Shown here: positions 23,651-32,100 of the stretch, one piece after another
Layout: every line of letters begins with the position of its first letter
Numbering within the stretch: position 1 is the first letter of the stretch
Source of the DNA: Candidatus Daviesbacteria bacterium RIFCSPLOWO2_01_FULL_37_10
GTDB lineage: Bacteria > Patescibacteriota > Microgenomatia > Daviesbacterales > UBA10151
Assembly: GCA_001776865.1 (NCBI GenBank)
Contig: MFDK01000021.1
Span: forward strand, 1-36,934
Direction: 5' to 3'
Length of the DNA: 36,934 nt
The notes under the pieces: generated by a model
Databases searched by the model: none
Seen by the model: only the letters and a program-made list of their open reading frames with translations
Told to the model about the DNA's origin: nothing
Position numbers and translations under genes: made by a program

Positions 23651-24067
23651 ATGAAATTAATTTCTCCTCCGAAGAAAATTTATATAGCAGATTCAAAAGT
23701 ATCCAAAGCTGGAAATAGTGAATTTAAGACTGGAAAAGGGGTTTTCGCAGGTGAAAATATTAGAAAAGGAGAAGTAATAGAAGTGGCTCCGATTTTAATT
23801 TTGGAATTTAGTGATTTTATTGATACTAAATGGAATCTACTTTTTGAATATTACTTTTGGATGGATGACTTTGTTGTTTTAGCTTTAGGTTATGGGTCAA
23901 TGTATAACCACTCTGAAAATGCGAATATTGAATACCGAATATTGAAAGATGAAAAGATAATTATATTTACTACAATTAAGAATATTAAAAGAGACGAAGA
24001 GCTACTTTTTAATTATAGCGGTTCATTCAGTAAAAAAGCTCCACTTTGGTTTGAAAGAAAGAGTTAG
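23651..24067 (+). CDS. SET-domain protein (possible lysine methyltransferase)
   Basis: 138 residues consisting of little more than a SET domain. The N-terminal GKGVFAGENIRKGEVIEVAP is the first SET motif. MYNHSENANIEY corresponds to the N-H-S-x-x-P-N pseudoknot motif, with Pro replaced by Ala, and DEELLFNYS is the closing motif with the Tyr that lines the catalytic channel. SET enzymes transfer methyl groups from S-adenosylmethionine to lysines of proteins; small bacterial versions are known but their targets are mostly unknown. There are no pre-SET or post-SET zinc sites. It follows lemA and a small hypothetical gene and overlaps a convergent gene by 4 bp. Confidence 0.82.
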   Translation: MKLISPPKKIYIADSKVSKAGNSEFKTGKGVFAGENIRKGEVIEVAPILILEFSDFIDTKWNLLFEYYFWMDDFVVLALGYGSMYNHSENANIEYRILKDEKIIIFTTIKNIKRDEELLFNYSGSFSKKAPLWFERKS

Positions 24068-24330
24068 TAAGGATCATTTTCGAAATCGTATTTTTCTTCT
24101 GATATTCTATCAAGTTCTAAAAGTTCTAGGTTTGACTTGTCAATTAATGCTTTCGGATTTGGAGAGTTTAATATTTCAGCTCTTCTTTTTTTTATACTTT
24201 CCCAAAATTCCGGTCGCTGAGGTGATTTTGTTATGCTAAACCATGCACCAATTAGTATTTGTAGCTGGTCGTCTTGACTAAGGAGTTCCAGTCGTTCTCT
24301 TCGAGTCATTTTGGGTCTAAGGTTTTCCAT
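24064..24330 (-). CDS. Hypothetical protein, 88 residues
   Basis: No family recognised. A basic, helical N-terminal part (MTRRERLELLSQDDQLQILI) is followed by WESIKKRRAEILN and an acidic tail ending DFENDPY. No membrane segment. It is divergent from htpX; the palindromic TATAAT region between them can act as -10 on both strands, though for this gene it lies 14 nt from the ATG at 24328-24330. Its last bases overlap the SET gene's stop. Confidence 0.55.
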   Translation of the reverse strand: MENLRPKMTRRERLELLSQDDQLQILIGAWFSITKSPQRPEFWESIKKRRAEILNSPNPKALIDKSNLELLELDRISEEKYDFENDPY

Positions 24331-24354
24331 TTAAGATTATTTGTATTATAATAC
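24324..24354. promoter_or_regulatory. htpX promoter with palindromic -10
   Basis: Plus strand: TTTCCA (24324-24329), 17-bp spacer, TATAAT (24347-24352), 7 nt, ATG at 24360. The -10 lies inside the perfect palindrome GTATTATAATAC (24343-24354), so the same bases read as TATAAT on the minus strand, towards the gene starting at 24330. Confidence 0.6.
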
Positions 24355-24359
24355 AATTT

Positions 24360-25289
24360 ATGGCAACTGTTAATACAGCTTGGGATCATGTTGGTTCAAA
24401 TATTTTTAAGACTTGGATCTTGATGTTTTTCTTTAGCCTTTTTGTTATAGCTGTGGTTTATATTATTGCAAGAGCCTGGGGATTTGACGGGGCAACTGGC
24501 TTAAGTTTTGTAGGTATGGCTTTAATTATGACCGGGGTTATGAACTTTGTTTCGTATTGGTGGTCAGATAAGATAGTTCTTTCTATTTCCCGCGCAAAAC
24601 CTATTCAGAAAAAGGATAATCCTCAAGTTTATAGATTGGTAGAAAATCTTTGCATAGCTTCGGGGTTACCTTTGCCTAAAATTTATGTTATAGATGATAG
24701 CGCTCCTAATGCTTTTGCAACAGGACGCGATCCAAAACATTCAGCTATTGCTTTTACATCTGGTATCCTGGAAAAACTTAATAAGCAGGAGCTGGAAGGG
24801 GTAACAGCACATGAACTTTCTCATGTAGGCAATAGAGATACTCTGGTTATGACTGTAGTTTCTGTTTTAGTTGGGACAATTGCACTTTTAGCTGACTGGT
24901 ATTTAAGAAGTCTTTGGTTTGGAGGGCGTGATAATGATAGAGATAGTAAAGGGAATGGAGTATTTATGGTTTTGGCTCTAGTCATGGCAATACTCGCACC
25001 GATTGTGGCTACATTGATTCAACTGGCAGTATCCAGAAAAAGGGAATTTCTTGCTGATGCATCAGGAGTACTTTTAACTAGGTATCCAGAGGGCTTAGCA
25101 TCTGCGCTTAGGAAAATTTCCGGAGACCGTGAACCTTTGGAAGTAGCAAACCGCGGTACAGCGCATTTATACATTGTGAATCCACTCAAAGGTCGTGATG
25201 TAGCCGGTTTCATGGCTAATATGTTCAACACTCATCCTCCAATAGAGGCCAGAATTAAAGCTTTACACGAAATGGAAGGAAAAATTTAG
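24360..25289 (+). CDS. htpX: HtpX-type membrane zinc metalloprotease
   Basis: 309 residues of the M48 family. Two N-terminal membrane helices (about 18-70), a conserved PKIYVIDDSAPNAFATGRDP segment, the zinc motif HELSH (H151, E152, H155), two further membrane segments, and the third ligand in REFLADASG. The tail NTHPPIEARIKAL is typical. HtpX degrades misfolded membrane proteins, with its active site on the cytoplasmic side. The promoter is a clear TTTCCA-17-TATAAT. lemA lies upstream. Confidence 0.97.
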   Translation: MATVNTAWDHVGSNIFKTWILMFFFSLFVIAVVYIIARAWGFDGATGLSFVGMALIMTGVMNFVSYWWSDKIVLSISRAKPIQKKDNPQVYRLVENLCIASGLPLPKIYVIDDSAPNAFATGRDPKHSAIAFTSGILEKLNKQELEGVTAHELSHVGNRDTLVMTVVSVLVGTIALLADWYLRSLWFGGRDNDRDSKGNGVFMVLALVMAILAPIVATLIQLAVSRKREFLADASGVLLTRYPEGLASALRKISGDREPLEVANRGTAHLYIVNPLKGRDVAGFMANMFNTHPPIEARIKALHEMEGKI

Positions 25290-25523
25290 TTACTTCTTAA
25301 TTTTTAGAAGAATTGCTATTGGTAAAATAAAAGCTCCAAGATTTAAAAGTGCTGTTAAGGGTGATCCGCTAATGTAGCTTATCCAAGCCAAAACTGCTGT
25401 GCCTATAGCATAGAACATCAAAAAAAGTGGGTTAAAGTCCTGCTTTTTAGGAGTAATTGACAAGTACTGAAGAAGCCAGGAAATTACTATTACAGTAAGA
25501 CCCATGGCGTACAGATTCTCCAT
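25290..25523 (-). CDS. Small three-helix membrane protein
   Basis: 77 residues from the ATG at 25521-25523. Three hydrophobic helices (about 5-20, 31-47, 52-74) are separated by short polar loops, the first being ITPKKQDFNP; the C-terminus is LLKIKK. No family recognised. A longer frame begins at 25559, but TTGACT-18-TATGTT ends 6 nt before 25523 and fixes the shorter start. It ends immediately next to the convergent htpX. Confidence 0.65.
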   Translation of the reverse strand: MENLYAMGLTVIVISWLLQYLSITPKKQDFNPLFLMFYAIGTAVLAWISYISGSPLTALLNLGAFILPIAILLKIKK

Positions 25524-25529
25524 AAATAA

Positions 25530-25559
25530 AACATAGCACTTATCTATTCTTTCAGTCAA
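25530..25559 (-). promoter_or_regulatory. Promoter of the small membrane protein, leaderless type
   Basis: Minus strand TTGACT (25554-25559), 18-bp spacer, TATGTT (25530-25535), 6 nt, ATG at 25523. Confidence 0.6.
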
Positions 25560-25596
25560 TACTCAAATAATTGTTTACGGGAAGGAGAATTAGATA

Positions 25597-25602
25597 TATA
25601 AT
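25597..25602 (+). promoter_or_regulatory. -10 element of the gatCAB unit
   Basis: TATAAT at 25597-25602 with a weak TTTACG 17 bp upstream; 12 nt separate it from the gatC ATG at 25615, so a leader of a few bases is expected. Confidence 0.5.
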
Positions 25603-25614
25603 CAACCTCACTAT

Positions 25615-25908
25615 ATGAAATTATCCAAAGATAAAGTTAGACATGTAGCAAAGCTTGCTAATCTGCCGCTTACTTCTGAGGAGGAGGAAAAATATTCAGA
25701 ACAACTTTCCAAGATTTTGGATTATACTGACCAGCTGAGTAAAGCTGATACTGAAAAAGTGGAGCCGACATACAATGTTTCCGGATTAACTAATATTATG
25801 GCAAAAGATGAGGTTAGTGAATCACTGCCACAAGAAGATGCTACTAAAAATGGAACTAATATTAAAGATGGATTTTTTGTAACTAAGGGAGTGTTTAACT
25901 ATGAATAA
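25615..25908 (+). CDS. gatC: Glutamyl-tRNA(Gln)/aspartyl-tRNA(Asn) amidotransferase subunit C
   Basis: 97 residues. The start MKLSKDKVRHVAKLANLPLT and the SEQLSKILDYTDQLSKADT stretch are typical of GatC, as is the LREDEV-like AKDEVSESLPQEDA segment. GatC wraps around GatA and GatB and stabilises the complex that converts Glu-tRNA-Gln (and Asp-tRNA-Asn) to the amidated forms. First gene of gatC-gatA-gatB, the usual order. The 79-bp gap to gatA is almost wholly a palindromic repeat element. Confidence 0.95.
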   Translation: MKLSKDKVRHVAKLANLPLTSEEEEKYSEQLSKILDYTDQLSKADTEKVEPTYNVSGLTNIMAKDEVSESLPQEDATKNGTNIKDGFFVTKGVFNYE

Positions 25909-25917
25909 TCACAATAT

Positions 25918-25981
25918 GTCATTCTGGGGAGTAAACGACTCCAGAATCTTAATAGGAGGATTCTGGACAAGCCAGAATGAC
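25918..25981 (+). repeat. Palindromic repeat element, copy A (gatC-gatA gap)
   Basis: 64 bp with perfect 10-bp terminal inverted repeats GTCATTCTGG (25918-25927) and CCAGAATGAC (25972-25981). Inside are GGAGT-AAACG-ACTCC and CCAGAATC...GATTCTGG, giving a cloverleaf-like fold. It ends 6 nt before the gatA ATG. Confidence 0.75.
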
Positions 25982-25987
25982 GGATAA

Positions 25988-27376
25988 ATGACAGATATAA
26001 CTTCTCTAACTTTAACTCAAACACTGGCAGCTCTAAAAGATAAAAAGCTGTCTAAAGAGGAGTTAAATAAAGCTTATTTGGAGAGAATAAAAAAGCTAAA
26101 TCCCAGTTTGAATGCTTTTCTTTTTGTAAATGAAGATTCAGGCGAGATTCCGGTTGCAATTAAGGATCTAATTTCTGTTAAAGATATGCCAATGACTTGC
26201 GGGTCAAAGATTCTGGAGAATTATATACCTCCATACAATGCTACAGTTATCGATAGATTAGCCTCACAAGGAGTCTCCTTTTGTGGTAAGACAAATTTAG
26301 ATGAGTTTGCAATGGGAAGTTCTGGAGAAAATTCAGCTTATGGTCCAGCCAAAAATCCATGGAACCTGGTTAAGGTTCCCGGGGGATCTTCCTCAGGTTC
26401 TGCAGTGGCAGTGGCGGCTGACATGGCTGTTTTTGCACTCGGAACAGACACTGGCGGTTCGATCAGACAACCAGCTTCCCTTTGCGGAGTTGTAGGACTT
26501 AAGCCTTCATATGGAAGGGTTAGCAGGTATGGTGCACAAGCTATGGCTAGTTCTCTTGATCAGATTGGACCAATTACTAAGTCTGTGGCTGATGCAAGGT
26601 TGGTTTTAGAATGGATTTCAGGTGGTGGCGGTCATGACTCAAATTGTCATGCTAAACCGTTTGTCACCCTGAGTGAAACGAAGGGTATATATTCTTCGGC
26701 TTCGCCTCAGAATGACAGAATGTTAAAAGAAATAAAAGTTGGTGTACCTAAAGAATATTTTGGTAAGGGATTAGATTCTGAAGTCGAAAAGGTAATAAGA
26801 GATGCAATAAAAAAGCTGGGAGACTTGGGAGCGGAGATTGTAGAAGTGGCACTACCGCATACTGAGTATGCAGTTGCAGCTTACTACATTATTATGGCTT
26901 CAGAGGTTTCTGCTAATTTAGCAAGGTATGATGGTATTAGATTTGGAAAAAATCGTGATCAGTTTGGTGACGAAGCAAAAAGAAGAATAATGCTTGGAAC
27001 CTTTTCGCTATCCAGCGGATATTATGATGCATATTTTACAAAGGCAGCTAGGGTAAGAACTTTAATAAAGAAGGATTTTGATATTGCCTTCGAAAAGTGT
27101 GATGTTATAGTAGGACCGGTTTCACCAACGGTAGCCTGGAATCTGGGTGGAAAAATTAACGATCCCCTAACAATGTATTTATCAGATGCTTATACTATTC
27201 CAGGGTCTCTTACTGGAATTCCTGGACTTTCTGTACCTTGTGGATTTGCGGATGGAATGCCTGTAGGGCTCCAAATATTGGGAAAACATATGGATGAAGA
27301 AACAGTTTTGAATGTAGGGGAAATTTACGAAAATGTCACAGATTGGAAAGATAAAAAACCCAACATGTCATCCTGA
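25988..27376 (+). CDS. gatA: Glutamyl-tRNA(Gln)/aspartyl-tRNA(Asn) amidotransferase subunit A, with repeat-derived segment
   Basis: 462 residues of the amidase-signature family; the subunit releases ammonia from glutamine for the transamidation done by GatB. The Ser-cisSer-Lys triad is present: Lys59 (AIKDLIS), Ser134 (GGSSSGSA) and Ser158 (GTDTGGSIRQPAS), with spacing 75 and 24 as in known GatA. Between GGGGHD and LKEIKVGVPKEYF, about residues 217-245, the normal variable loop is replaced by sequence encoded by a palindromic repeat (26662-26716). The frame is kept and the rest is intact, so the enzyme is probably functional. The stop codon TGA (27374-27376) lies inside another copy of the repeat, giving the tail KPNMSS. 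Confidence 0.96.
   Translation: MTDITSLTLTQTLAALKDKKLSKEELNKAYLERIKKLNPSLNAFLFVNEDSGEIPVAIKDLISVKDMPMTCGSKILENYIPPYNATVIDRLASQGVSFCGKTNLDEFAMGSSGENSAYGPAKNPWNLVKVPGGSSSGSAVAVAADMAVFALGTDTGGSIRQPASLCGVVGLKPSYGRVSRYGAQAMASSLDQIGPITKSVADARLVLEWISGGGGHDSNCHAKPFVTLSETKGIYSSASPQNDRMLKEIKVGVPKEYFGKGLDSEVEKVIRDAIKKLGDLGAEIVEVALPHTEYAVAAYYIIMASEVSANLARYDGIRFGKNRDQFGDEAKRRIMLGTFSLSSGYYDAYFTKAARVRTLIKKDFDIAFEKCDVIVGPVSPTVAWNLGGKINDPLTMYLSDAYTIPGSLTGIPGLSVPCGFADGMPVGLQILGKHMDEETVLNVGEIYENVTDWKDKKPNMSS
26662..26716 (+). repeat. Palindromic repeat element, copy B, inside the gatA reading frame
   Basis: TGTCACCCTGAG (26662-26673) and CTCAGAATGACA (26705-26716) are inverted repeats with two mismatched positions; the inner GGCTTCGCC is a small hairpin. 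It is translated as part of GatA (VTLSETKGIYSSASPQNDR). Confidence 0.8.
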
Positions 27377-27417
27377 GTGAAACGAAGGATATATTCTTCA
27401 CTTCGTTCAGAATGACA
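27366..27417 (+). repeat. Palindromic repeat element, copy C, across the gatA stop codon
   Basis: 52 bp: TGTCATCCTGAG...TTCAGAATGACA ends with inner arms AACGAAG/CTTCGTT. It closely matches copy B in its left part (GAGTGAAACGAAGG). The gatA stop TGA is in the left arm, and gatB starts 10 nt after the right end. Confidence 0.8.
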
Positions 27418-27427
27418 AAAATAAACT

Positions 27428-28759
27428 ATGAATAAAGTATATGAAACAGTTATAGGTATAGAAGTACATGTTGAGTTAAACACTAAAACAAAGATGTTTT
27501 GCAGATGCTCAGCGGATTACTTTGGGAAAAAACCGAATACTCATACGTGTCCAGTTTGTTTAGGTATTCCCGGAGCATTGCCTTATATAAATGAGGAAGC
27601 CATAAAAAAATGCATGCGAATTGGATTAGCCTTAAATTGTTCAGTTAATGAACAGTCATATTTTGAAAGAAAAAACTACTTCTATCCGGATTTAGCCAAG
27701 GGTTACCAAATCTCTCAGTTGGTTAAACCTTTGAATATAAATGGTCAGCTCGAGGTGGAGGATGAAAGTGGCGTGACTTCAATGATTCGAATCAATAGAG
27801 TCCACCAGGAGGAAGACACCGGTAAGTTAACTCACGTTGGCAGTGAGACTTTAATTGATTTTAATAGATCAGGAGTGCCTTTGGTGGAAATAGTGACCGA
27901 ACCGGATTTTCATTCATCAGCCCAGGTTAAAGATTACGCCAAAAAGCTTCAGCAGATTTTTAGATATTTAGGAGTTTCCAATGCAGATATGGAGCGGGGG
28001 GATATGCGATTGGAGGCAAATGTTTCGGTTCGTCCAGTGGGGCAAAAAGAGTTACCACCATATCGTGTGGAACTTAAAAATATTAACAGTTTTAGATTTA
28101 TGCAAGCAGCTATTGAATACGAAATAAAGAGGCAAATTTGGGTTTTGGAGAGAGGTGAAACGCTAACTCAAGAAACCAGAGGATGGAATGAAACCAAAAA
28201 AGAGACTTATTTACAACGAAGCAAGGAAGAAGCACACGATTACAGGTATTTTCCGGAGCCGGATCTCCCGGAATTGAAAATTGACACATTGCAACTCCGG
28301 GAGTTACTGCGTAAACAACTCCCGGAGTTACCTGCTCAGAAGGTTAAGAGATTTTTTGATGAATATGGGTTAAATAAAGCGCAAATAGCCATGATGGCAG
28401 ATTCAAAAGAAATGGCTGAATTTTTTGAAGAAGCAGTAAAAGTTGGTAGCAAATATAAAGTAGAAAGTATAAAGGTGGCAAATTTTATAATTAACAAGAA
28501 AGTTAATATTGAAGATATTAATCCTGAGCAACTAATAAAAGATATTGTAAATCAAAACACTGGAATGATTTCTGATGAAAAAGAGTTGGAAAAGGTAGTT
28601 AAAGAAGTTATTGATGAAAATTCTAAAGCAGTGGAGGATTTTAAAGCTGGAAAAGAGGTAGCACTTCAAGTTATAATAGGTTCTGTAATGAAAAAAACAA
28701 AAGGTAAAGCAGAAATAAAAAAAGTTAAAGAAATACTGGAAGGAGTTTTAAAATCTTAA
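27428..28759 (+). CDS. gatB: Glutamyl-tRNA(Gln)/aspartyl-tRNA(Asn) amidotransferase subunit B
   Basis: 443 residues. The start YETVIGIEVHVELNTKTKMF, the zinc-type cysteines CRC and CPVCLG, the PDLAKGYQISQ block, the DFNRSGVPLVEIVTEPD motif and the YRYFPEPDLP segment are all diagnostic of GatB. The C-terminal 150 residues form the helical and YqeY-like tail that contacts the tRNA. GatB phosphorylates the tRNA-bound glutamate or aspartate and amidates it with ammonia tunnelled from GatA. Bases 28293-28329 within the gene form a strong inverted repeat without disturbing the expected length. Confidence 0.97.
   Translation: MNKVYETVIGIEVHVELNTKTKMFCRCSADYFGKKPNTHTCPVCLGIPGALPYINEEAIKKCMRIGLALNCSVNEQSYFERKNYFYPDLAKGYQISQLVKPLNINGQLEVEDESGVTSMIRINRVHQEEDTGKLTHVGSETLIDFNRSGVPLVEIVTEPDFHSSAQVKDYAKKLQQIFRYLGVSNADMERGDMRLEANVSVRPVGQKELPPYRVELKNINSFRFMQAAIEYEIKRQIWVLERGETLTQETRGWNETKKETYLQRSKEEAHDYRYFPEPDLPELKIDTLQLRELLRKQLPELPAQKVKRFFDEYGLNKAQIAMMADSKEMAEFFEEAVKVGSKYKVESIKVANFIINKKVNIEDINPEQLIKDIVNQNTGMISDEKELEKVVKEVIDENSKAVEDFKAGKEVALQVIIGSVMKKTKGKAEIKKVKEILEGVLKS
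28293..28329 (+). repeat. Strong inverted repeat inside gatB coding sequence
   Basis: AACTCCGGGAGTT (28293-28305) and AACTCCCGGAGTT (28317-28329) are perfect reverse complements, 11 nt apart, and each is itself palindromic. They encode LRELL and LPELP. The architecture resembles the pair upstream of the dehydratase remnant. Confidence 0.65.
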
Positions 28760-29152
28760 ATGGTAGAGACTACGGTAGAAACTAAGGAACCTGAAAATAC
28801 TTCTTTAACAAAACCTGAGTCTTTCAGGGTAAGATTATTTAACAAAGTTTTAAGTTGCTTACCAAGTGCTTATATATACGAGCCAAAAGAAGCATGTAAT
28901 ATAAATACAGCAAGAGAAGCACGCATTACTGCCATAATGACGGGAATTTTTTGCGGAGCTGGAGTAGGAATGTTAACAGGAATTTTTGCTAATTTTTCAG
29001 AAAGTACACCGCTTATCCGTTCTGTTCTAATGACATACACATTTACTTATGCAGGTAGTTTATGCGGGGCTTATGTATATAAGCTGGAAAGTAAAAGAGT
29101 AAATAGAGTTATGTTACAAACTGAAGCAAAAAAGCAAGTTTTGCCTACTTGA
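28760..29152 (+). CDS. Hypothetical two-helix membrane protein
   Basis: 130 residues, no family recognised. A polar, Thr/Glu-rich N-terminus (1-50) is followed by two hydrophobic segments (about 55-78, ITAIMTGIFCGAGVGMLTGI, and about 86-107, LIRSVLMTYTFTYAGSLCGA), with Gly-rich faces suggesting tight helix packing, and a basic C-terminus. It begins directly after the gatB stop with AAGGAG 14 nt upstream, so it is probably the last gene of the gat transcript. Confidence 0.6.
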   Translation: MVETTVETKEPENTSLTKPESFRVRLFNKVLSCLPSAYIYEPKEACNINTAREARITAIMTGIFCGAGVGMLTGIFANFSESTPLIRSVLMTYTFTYAGSLCGAYVYKLESKRVNRVMLQTEAKKQVLPT

Positions 29153-29169
29153 ATCTCTTCTTATAAGTG

Positions 29170-29186
29170 CTGGTAGAATATACCAG
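29170..29186 (+). promoter_or_regulatory. dnaE promoter region with dyad over the -10
   Basis: TGGTAGAAT (extended -10, TAGAAT 29174-29179) is 9 nt before the dnaE ATG. It lies within the dyad CTGGTA-GAATA-TACCAG (29170-29186), which ends 2 nt before the ATG and could be an operator or a start-site hairpin. Confidence 0.4.
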
Positions 29187-29188
29187 AC

Positions 29189-32100
29189 ATGACTAAATTT
29201 GTTCACCTTCATACTCACAGTGAATATTCACTTCTAGACGGTCTTTCAAAAATCACGAAACTTGTAAAAGCTGCAAAAGATCTCGGAATGGATTCTTTGG
29301 CTATAACTGACCACGGTGTTATGTACGGGGCAATAGAATTTTACAAAGAATGTAAAAGTCAGAATATAAAATCTATAATAGGAGTGGAAGTATATGTTGC
29401 CCCAAGATCACATAAATCAAAAGAGGGAAAGATGGATTCCGAGCCGTATCATTTAACTCTTCTTGCAAAAAATTATCAGGGATACTTAAATCTTTTGAAA
29501 CTTGTTTCTATATCTCATCTTGAGGGTTTTTACTATAGACCAAGAGTAGATAAGGCACTTTTAAAGCAGTTTCATGAGGGTTTGATAGCTTTATCAGGCT
29601 GTCCGGCTGGTGAGTTTATAAGAACCTTAGATTCAAAAGGCAATGAAAAGGCAGAAGAAATAGTTAAACAATATCTGGATATTTTTGGAGAAGGAAATTA
29701 TTATCTGGAGATTCAAAACCATTTTTATAAAAATATTATGGAAACCGGCAAAAATTTAGACCAGGGAGTAAAAAAGGATCTTGAAAATATGGCTAGACTG
29801 CAGGACTTAACATGGGAGGCAGCAAAAACTATAGGAAAAAAGACAGGAATCGGGATTGTTGCAACAAATGATTCCCACTATATAAAAGAAAATGACGCGG
29901 AAGCTCAAGATGCGCTTCTTTGCATTCAAACTGCAAAGTTTATTTCAGATGTAGACAGACTCCGAATGATTGATACTCCAAATCTATACCTTAAGTCCTC
30001 TGAGGAAATGGGGGAGGCGTTTTACCTTATCCCTGAAGCTTTAGAAAATACAGCCAAAATTGCAGAAATGGTGGATTTGGAAATTGAAACAGGAAGGGCA
30101 ATCTTTCCGGTATTTAAAACGCCTGAAGATAAACAGCCCATGGAATTTCTAAAAGAACTTACCTTTGAAAAAGCAAAAGAAAAAATGGAATTGTCAGATA
30201 ATGTTGTAAACAGGTTAAATTATGAGCTTGATATTATTGAATATAAAAAATACGCAGATTATTTCCTGGTTGTTGCTGATTTTATAGACTGGTCGCACCG
30301 GAATGGAATTATTACAAACACCCGCGGTTCTGCGGCAGGCTCACTGGTTTTATATTCACTGGGAGTTACAAACTTAAACCCGATTGACTATCTCCTTCCT
30401 TTTGAAAGATTCTTAACAAAAGACAGACCAACCATGCCGGATATTGATGTAGATTTAGCAGACGACAGAAGAGATGATGTAATCAGATATCTAATGAGCA
30501 AATATGGTGAGGATAAAGTAGCACATATTGTTACTTTCGGGACTATGATGGGACGGGCTGCAATACGTGATATTGGAAGGGTTATGGCAATTCCATACGG
30601 AGAAGTAGATAGGATTGCAAAACTCGTGCCTCCTCCGCATCAGGGTTTCCACAAACTTCTTAAAGACGCAATAAAGGAAGTTCCTGAGCTTGCCGAATTG
30701 TACCGGAATAACGAGCAGTATAAAAAAATGCTTGAGCTTGCAATAAAAGTTGAAAGTACTGTACGCCATGCATCCGTCCATGCGGCCGGAATTTTAATTA
30801 CACCGGAGGATATTACAAAATACGTGCCGCTTCAAAGGGAAGCTAACGGTGATAAACTGGTCTCACAATATGATATGTTTTCTACAGTTGATGAGTATGG
30901 GGGGATTGGGCTTGTTAAAATGGATTTACTCGGAATCAGGAATCTCTCAATTCTAGGCAGATCAGTTGAATTTGTTAAAGCAAATCAGGGAAAAGATGTA
31001 AATATAGAAAAACTTCCGCTCGATGATAAAAAGACATACGACCTGCTTTCAAGAGGTGAAACCATGGGCGTATTCCAGCTTTCCTCTGATGGTATGAAAC
31101 GGTATTTAATAGATCTTAAACCCAATAACATTTTCGACATTATGGCAATGGTTGCGCTTTACAGACCAGGACCAATGAGTGTTATACCCGAGTACATAGA
31201 CAGGAAACATGAACCTGACAAAGTGACTTACCTTGATCCTAGAATGAAAGAATACATGGATCAATCCCTGGGGCTTTTAGTTTATCAGGAAGATGTTATT
31301 TTAACAGCTATTAATATTGCAGGTTATTCCTGGACTGAAGCTGATAAATTCAGGAAAGCTATGGGAAAAAAGAAGCCGGAAGAAATGGCAAAACAAAAAG
31401 ACCATTTTGTTGAAGGCTGCGTTGAAAATGGTATGAAGCGGGAAAAAGCTGAAGAACTTTTTAAACTTATTGAAACGTTTGCAGCTTACGGATTTAATAA
31501 GCCCCATGCAGCAAGCTATGCGATGACTGCATATCAGACAGCTTACATGAAGGCGAATTTTCCGGTTGAATTTATGGCTGCAGTTATGACTGCGGAATCC
31601 GGTGATACGGAAAAGATTGCACACGCCATTGAGGAGTGTAAGAGGCTGGAGATTGTGGTTCTGCCTCCTGATATAAACCATTCAGATTTAGGATTTACGA
31701 TCCAGGATTTGAAAGGCTTATCTAAAACAGATTTAGAAAGAGGTATAACAGAGGTAGACGCTAAGCTTAGGCAGGGTATCCGTTTCGGCCTTTCCGCTAT
31801 AAAAAATGTCGGGGATTTGGCAATAAACTCCACAATTAATGCAAGAAAAAAAGGTGGAGAATTTAAAAGTATTATGGATCTTTGTTCAAGAGTTGATACA
31901 AGGCTTGTAAATAAAAAAGCGCTTGAGAGTTTAATTAAAGCGGGTGCTCTAGATACCCTGGGATCAAGAGCTGCCCAGCTTATAATTTTAGACCAATGCC
32001 TGGAGCAGTCGCATAAACTTACAAAGTCCAGAAATTCCGGTCAGGTTTCCCTTTTTGGAGGTGAGGACGAGAGTATTTCCGTTAAAATACCGGCAGTTGA

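Noticed and set aside
30491-31833. Several minus-strand frames of about 100 codons inside dnaE
   Set aside because: Shadows of the dnaE reading frame; no promoter and no recognisable protein.
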